A stretch of DNA of 64,000 nucleotides from positions 310,001 to 374,000 of the forward strand of contig NZ_AKKU01000011.1 in assembly GCF_000272005.1 (NCBI RefSeq). Reading direction: 5' to 3'. The notes beneath the pieces were generated by a model, which saw nothing but the letters and a program-made list of their open reading frames with translations, did no database searches and was not told the DNA's origin. A program made the position numbers and the translations under genes. Positions 61,110 to 64,000 of the stretch are shown here, one piece after another. Every line of letters begins with the position of its first letter. Positions within the stretch are counted from its first letter, which is position 1. Source of the DNA: Alishewanella agri BL06 (lineage in GTDB: Bacteria > Pseudomonadota > Gammaproteobacteria > Enterobacterales > Alteromonadaceae).

Positions 61110-61772
61110 CTAGTTTGGATCTTGCAGCTGCGTCAGACGCTGTTTATTAATCGCCCGACACCAGCTTTCCGCCTGCTCCGGCGCGACATTAACCGGTACC
61201 ATCAACTCCAGTCCGGTCGCGGCAGCTAACCGCAGCATCCGCTGCGCGAACACCGCCTTAACACCCTCATAGACCGCGACGGACGTTTTATACTGGTCTT
61301 TTTCGCGCAATAACTCCGTTGCGCATTGGCCGCTGCTGCAACTTTGACGCACGGCTTCCAGATAAAGCGGCCGTTGCTCTGTCATAATTTTCACTGCCAA
61401 CCGCACCGGCAAGCCGGTGAGCAGGGCGTCAATATTGGTTACTTTAAAACCAATATAGGCAAGCGATTTACCCTCTATACTCGGTACCGCACAGTAACTA
61501 AACGCCGACCAGGGTAAACACCAACTGCCGCTACGATGCTGATAACGGACACCTTCAGCGTCACACACCAGACTGTATTTCGGCTCAGCGAGCTTAGCCC
61601 AGCCCAGAAACAGCCCCAGCAAGGCGGCGATATACGCAATCGCGAGGATGGCGGTAAATTGCTGCGCCAAAAAGGCGGTGTAAAGCAACAAGCCAAGCAG
61701 TAATACCGCTGAGGCGATTAGCAAACGTGCCCCGCCACTGCTGGCAGAGCCGGAGAAGGCCAAAGCTGACAT
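61110..61772 (-). CDS. Two-helix membrane protein, probably DUF2982
   Basis: 220-residue protein with two N-terminal membrane helices (about residues 17-33 and 38-58: LLIASAVLLLGLLLYTAFLA, AILAIAYIAALLGLFLGW) and a cytoplasmic C-terminal domain (YSLVCDAEGVRYQHRSGSWCLPW). The layout and the phrase LTGLPVRLAVKIMTEQRPL fit DUF2982, known from Alteromonadales; the assignment is from memory and not certain. AGAGGAA precedes the ATG. It is divergent from the second RND operon. Confidence 0.72.
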   Translation of the reverse strand: MSALAFSGSASSGGARLLIASAVLLLGLLLYTAFLAQQFTAILAIAYIAALLGLFLGWAKLAEPKYSLVCDAEGVRYQHRSGSWCLPWSAFSYCAVPSIEGKSLAYIGFKVTNIDALLTGLPVRLAVKIMTEQRPLYLEAVRQSCSSGQCATELLREKDQYKTSVAVYEGVKAVFAQRMLRLAAATGLELMVPVNVAPEQAESWCRAINKQRLTQLQDPN

Positions 61773-61952
61773 CTAAATTCCTCTGCAAAAAGACCGGAAA
61801 CACCATACGGTCATCTATTAATGGCAGATTAGCACAAAGTCAGCGCCGCTTCAGCTCCCGGCTTAGCGCCTGATACGACCAATACCCTGATGACTGCGAT
61901 AACAGGAAATCTGAATTGGCTTTATTTCCATACAATAGCAGGAGTTGATTTT

Positions 61953-63029
61953 TTGGTTAATTTTGGAGTTCCCTTGGCGCCTTTACATTCTCGTTTGATT
62001 TGGTTCATTTTGCTGGCACTACTCTGTTTTGTTGGCTTTCTGTACTGGCAATCACAACAAAGTACCGAAAATGGTCGCGGCCCGGGCGGTGCTATCGCTG
62101 TAAAAACCGCAATGGTGCAAAGTCAGGCAATGAGTCGTGAAGTCAGTGCTATCGGTACTGGGATCGCCAATAATTCTATTCAGTTAATCGCACCCAGCAG
62201 TGAATTTTTAGTCGAATTGAATGTGAACGAAGGTAAAAAGGTCGCCCAGGGCGAGGTGATAGCCCGTTTAAATGATGTGCAGCAAAAAGCCCGGGTAGCA
62301 GAGTTAGAAGCGGTACTGAGTGAGCAAAAACGTCAACTGGACCGCTTAAAGAATCTGGCAACAACCCAGGCTACGGCACAATCTCTACTTGACGAGCAAC
62401 AAACCCGGGTTAACAGCACCCTGGCCCAGCTTGATACCGCCCGTAAGCAGTTACAGGATATGACCATCCGCGCCCCCTTTACCGGCCACCTCGGTTTACG
62501 TCAGGTTAGCCGGGGCGCCTATATTAATGCTGGCACCGTGATTACCACACTGGATGATATGCAGCAGCTGCGGGTTCAGTTTAGTATTGCCGAACGCTAT
62601 CTGGCTGAGGTAGCAGTGGGTATGCCCGTTACGGTAACTAACATCGCTTATGGCAATATTCCGTTTAAAGGAACGGTTTCGGCGATTGATACCCGCCTTG
62701 ATCCGGTAACCCGCTCGGTGACAGTACACGGCATCATCGAAAACGAAAGTTTAAAACTGCGGCCCGGTATGCTGCTAAATGTCCGCTTGCAATTGGAAAA
62801 CCGCGAGGTAGTGCAGGTATCAGAAAAAGCCCTGGTGCCGCAGCAAAACCGCCAATATGTATTTGTGGTTGACGCCGATAATAGGGTAACGCAAAAAGAA
62901 GTCGAAATTGGTCAACGTATTCCGGGCTGGGTGGAAGTGGTTACCGGTCTGGATGTCGGCGACGAAATTATTGTTGAGGGTGTGCAAAAAGTGCGTACCG
63001 GCGTGACCATCAGTAAAGTTGGGAGCTGA
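61953..63029 (+). CDS. RND efflux periplasmic adaptor (second system)
   Basis: 358 residues from the TTG at 61953, chosen because GGAG lies eight bases upstream and the upstream ATG at 61890 has no ribosome binding site and leads into AT-rich, non-coding-like codons. A membrane anchor (LIWFILLALLCFVGFLYW) precedes lipoyl halves, a coiled-coil hairpin (LEAVLSEQKRQLDRLKNLAT region) and a beta-barrel (PGMLLNVRLQLENREVVQV). Same family as the adaptor at 37.4 kb. The start is the main uncertainty. The permease begins two bases downstream of its stop. Confidence 0.9.
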   Translation: MVNFGVPLAPLHSRLIWFILLALLCFVGFLYWQSQQSTENGRGPGGAIAVKTAMVQSQAMSREVSAIGTGIANNSIQLIAPSSEFLVELNVNEGKKVAQGEVIARLNDVQQKARVAELEAVLSEQKRQLDRLKNLATTQATAQSLLDEQQTRVNSTLAQLDTARKQLQDMTIRAPFTGHLGLRQVSRGAYINAGTVITTLDDMQQLRVQFSIAERYLAEVAVGMPVTVTNIAYGNIPFKGTVSAIDTRLDPVTRSVTVHGIIENESLKLRPGMLLNVRLQLENREVVQVSEKALVPQQNRQYVFVVDADNRVTQKEVEIGQRIPGWVEVVTGLDVGDEIIVEGVQKVRTGVTISKVGS

Positions 63030-63031
63030 GT

Positions 63032-64000
63032 ATGTGGTTATCTGATACCTCAGTAAAACGCCCGGTCTTTGCGACCGTTGTCAACCTGCTGCTGGTGATC
63101 TTTGGTATTGTTTGCTTCAGCATGTTGCCGCTGCGCGAATACCCGGATATCGACTCGCCAATCGTCAGTATTAATACCAACTATCCTGGGGCTTCGGCCG
63201 AGATTGTCGAAACCAAAATTACCCAAATGCTGGAAGACCGCATCAGCGGGGTGGAAGGCATTAAGAGTATCAACTCCAGCAGCCGCAATGGCCGCTCCAG
63301 CATCACCATCGAGTTTAATGTCGAGCGCGATATCGATGCCGCAGCGAATGATGTGCGTGAGCGGGTGTCCCGCGCCTTAAATAACCTGCCGGATCAGGCC
63401 GATCCGCCGGAAGTATTCAAGGCGAATGCCGATGAAGATACTATCGCCTGGTTCCTGCTTAACAGCGACAATATGACTACGTTGGAACTTACCGACTACG
63501 CCAACCGTTATATCGCTGAGCGTTTTTCAGTGGTCGATGGTGTAGCCCGTTTACAATTCGGCGGCGCCCGGGATTATGCGATGCGGATCTGGCTGGACCG
63601 TGATGCCATGGCGGCTCGCGGTGTTACCGTGCAGGACGTAGAAGCCGTATTACGCGCAGAAAACGTGGAGTTACCAGCGGGTAATATTAAATCTTTTGAG
63701 CGGGACTTTACGGTGCGGGTGGAACGTTCGTTCCGCAGCCAACAGGATTTTGAGCGCTTGGTGGTTAAACGCGGTGCCAACAACTACTTAGTGCGCTTAT
63801 CTGAAATTGCCGATGTGATGCTGGCGGCAGAGGATGAAGAAGGCGAATTCCGTAGCGACGGGAAAAACATTCTCGGTATCGGTATTATCAAGCAATCTAA
63901 GGCCAATACGCTGGAGGTAGTGCGTAACGCCCGCGCTGAAATGGAGCGGATTAAAGCCAATCTGCCACCAGGCCTGACTATTGAACCTGGCTATGACTCT
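63032..64000 (+). CDS. RND efflux permease (N-terminal 323 residues; runs off the right edge)
   Basis: Partial HAE-1/AcrB-superfamily permease. The first helix (SVKRPVFATVVNLLLVIFG) and periplasmic porter subdomain (YPGASAEIVETKITQMLEDRISG split into its strands, ANDVRERVSRALNNLP) are typical. The frame is open to the last base. Full-length members have about 1,030 residues. It follows the adaptor by two bases with GGGAGCTGAGT before the ATG, so the two form one operon. No regulator is seen on this side. Confidence 0.94.
   Translation, partial: MWLSDTSVKRPVFATVVNLLLVIFGIVCFSMLPLREYPDIDSPIVSINTNYPGASAEIVETKITQMLEDRISGVEGIKSINSSSRNGRSSITIEFNVERDIDAAANDVRERVSRALNNLPDQADPPEVFKANADEDTIAWFLLNSDNMTTLELTDYANRYIAERFSVVDGVARLQFGGARDYAMRIWLDRDAMAARGVTVQDVEAVLRAENVELPAGNIKSFERDFTVRVERSFRSQQDFERLVVKRGANNYLVRLSEIADVMLAAEDEEGEFRSDGKNILGIGIIKQSKANTLEVVRNARAEMERIKANLPPGLTIEPGYDS

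Noticed and set aside
61890-61952. N-terminal extension of the second RND adaptor from the ATG at 61890
   Set aside because: There is no ribosome binding site and the codons are unlike the rest of the gene; the TTG at 61953 with GGAG fits better, though this is not certain.

Overview
The window is chromosomal DNA of a gammaproteobacterium. The gene blocks (minCDE, rnd-fadD, tsaB-yoaA, hisGDCBHAFI, pilTU-yggS-proC-yggT-rdgB-hemW) and the many small Alteromonadales/Chromatiaceae-type families (YcgL, YcgN, DUF3422, DUF4426, DUF2884, probable DUF2982) suggest a Rheinheimera/Arsukibacterium-like organism. That placement is inference from gene content and order; no rRNA gene is present. Coding density is high and base composition is moderate. 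I see no tRNA, rRNA, CRISPR array, prophage or intact insertion sequence.

Layout: 1-5.7 kb is leftward: smc (cut by the left edge), a small MscS-like channel, ycgN, a fumarylacetoacetase-fold hydrolase, a MltB-type lytic transglycosylase and ycgL. 5.9-9.5 kb is rightward: minC-minD-minE and an uncharacterised anchored 573-residue protein. 9.5-14.9 kb is leftward: a frameshifted rarD, a DUF4397 lipoprotein, rnd and fadD. 14.9-20.06 kb is an accessory stretch lying between fadD and tsaB: exported methyltransferase-like protein, alkaline phosphatase, chalcone-isomerase-like protein, DUF2878, SDR, an orphan ParD antitoxin with a toxin remnant, a small conserved protein, and a hairpin flanked by two consensus DnaA boxes. 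tsaB, yoaA and a small ORF follow leftward.

23.4-31.0 kb is the complete histidine operon, with a recognisable His leader peptide and attenuator. A repeat element and a 36-bp perfect palindrome separate hisF from hisIE. Then come a PocR-GAF-GGDEF diguanylate cyclase, an S46 dipeptidyl-peptidase, an AcrR-like regulator, a CBS protein, a TetR-controlled RND efflux operon, an RhtA-like exporter, DUF3422 and a lytic transglycosylase.

44.7-47.4 kb (leftward) is a CBS protein, pilU and pilT (twitching-motility retraction ATPases; pilT carries a G9 tract). 47.4-58.0 kb (rightward) runs yggS-proC-yggT-DUF4426-rdgB-hemW, a DUF885 lipoprotein, CorA-type and MgtE-type divalent-cation transporters, then rimK with a desuccinylase/aspartoacylase. 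58.0-61.8 kb (leftward) is DUF2884, a FapA/DUF342 protein with a structured leader, and two poorly known proteins. The right edge holds a second RND efflux adaptor and a permease cut by the window end.

The least ordinary signals are the DnaA-box/hairpin locus next to tsaB, the degraded parDE module, the repeat and palindrome inside the his operon, the structured leader of the FapA gene, the G9 tract in pilT and the rarD frameshift. No wholly new multi-gene system is evident.
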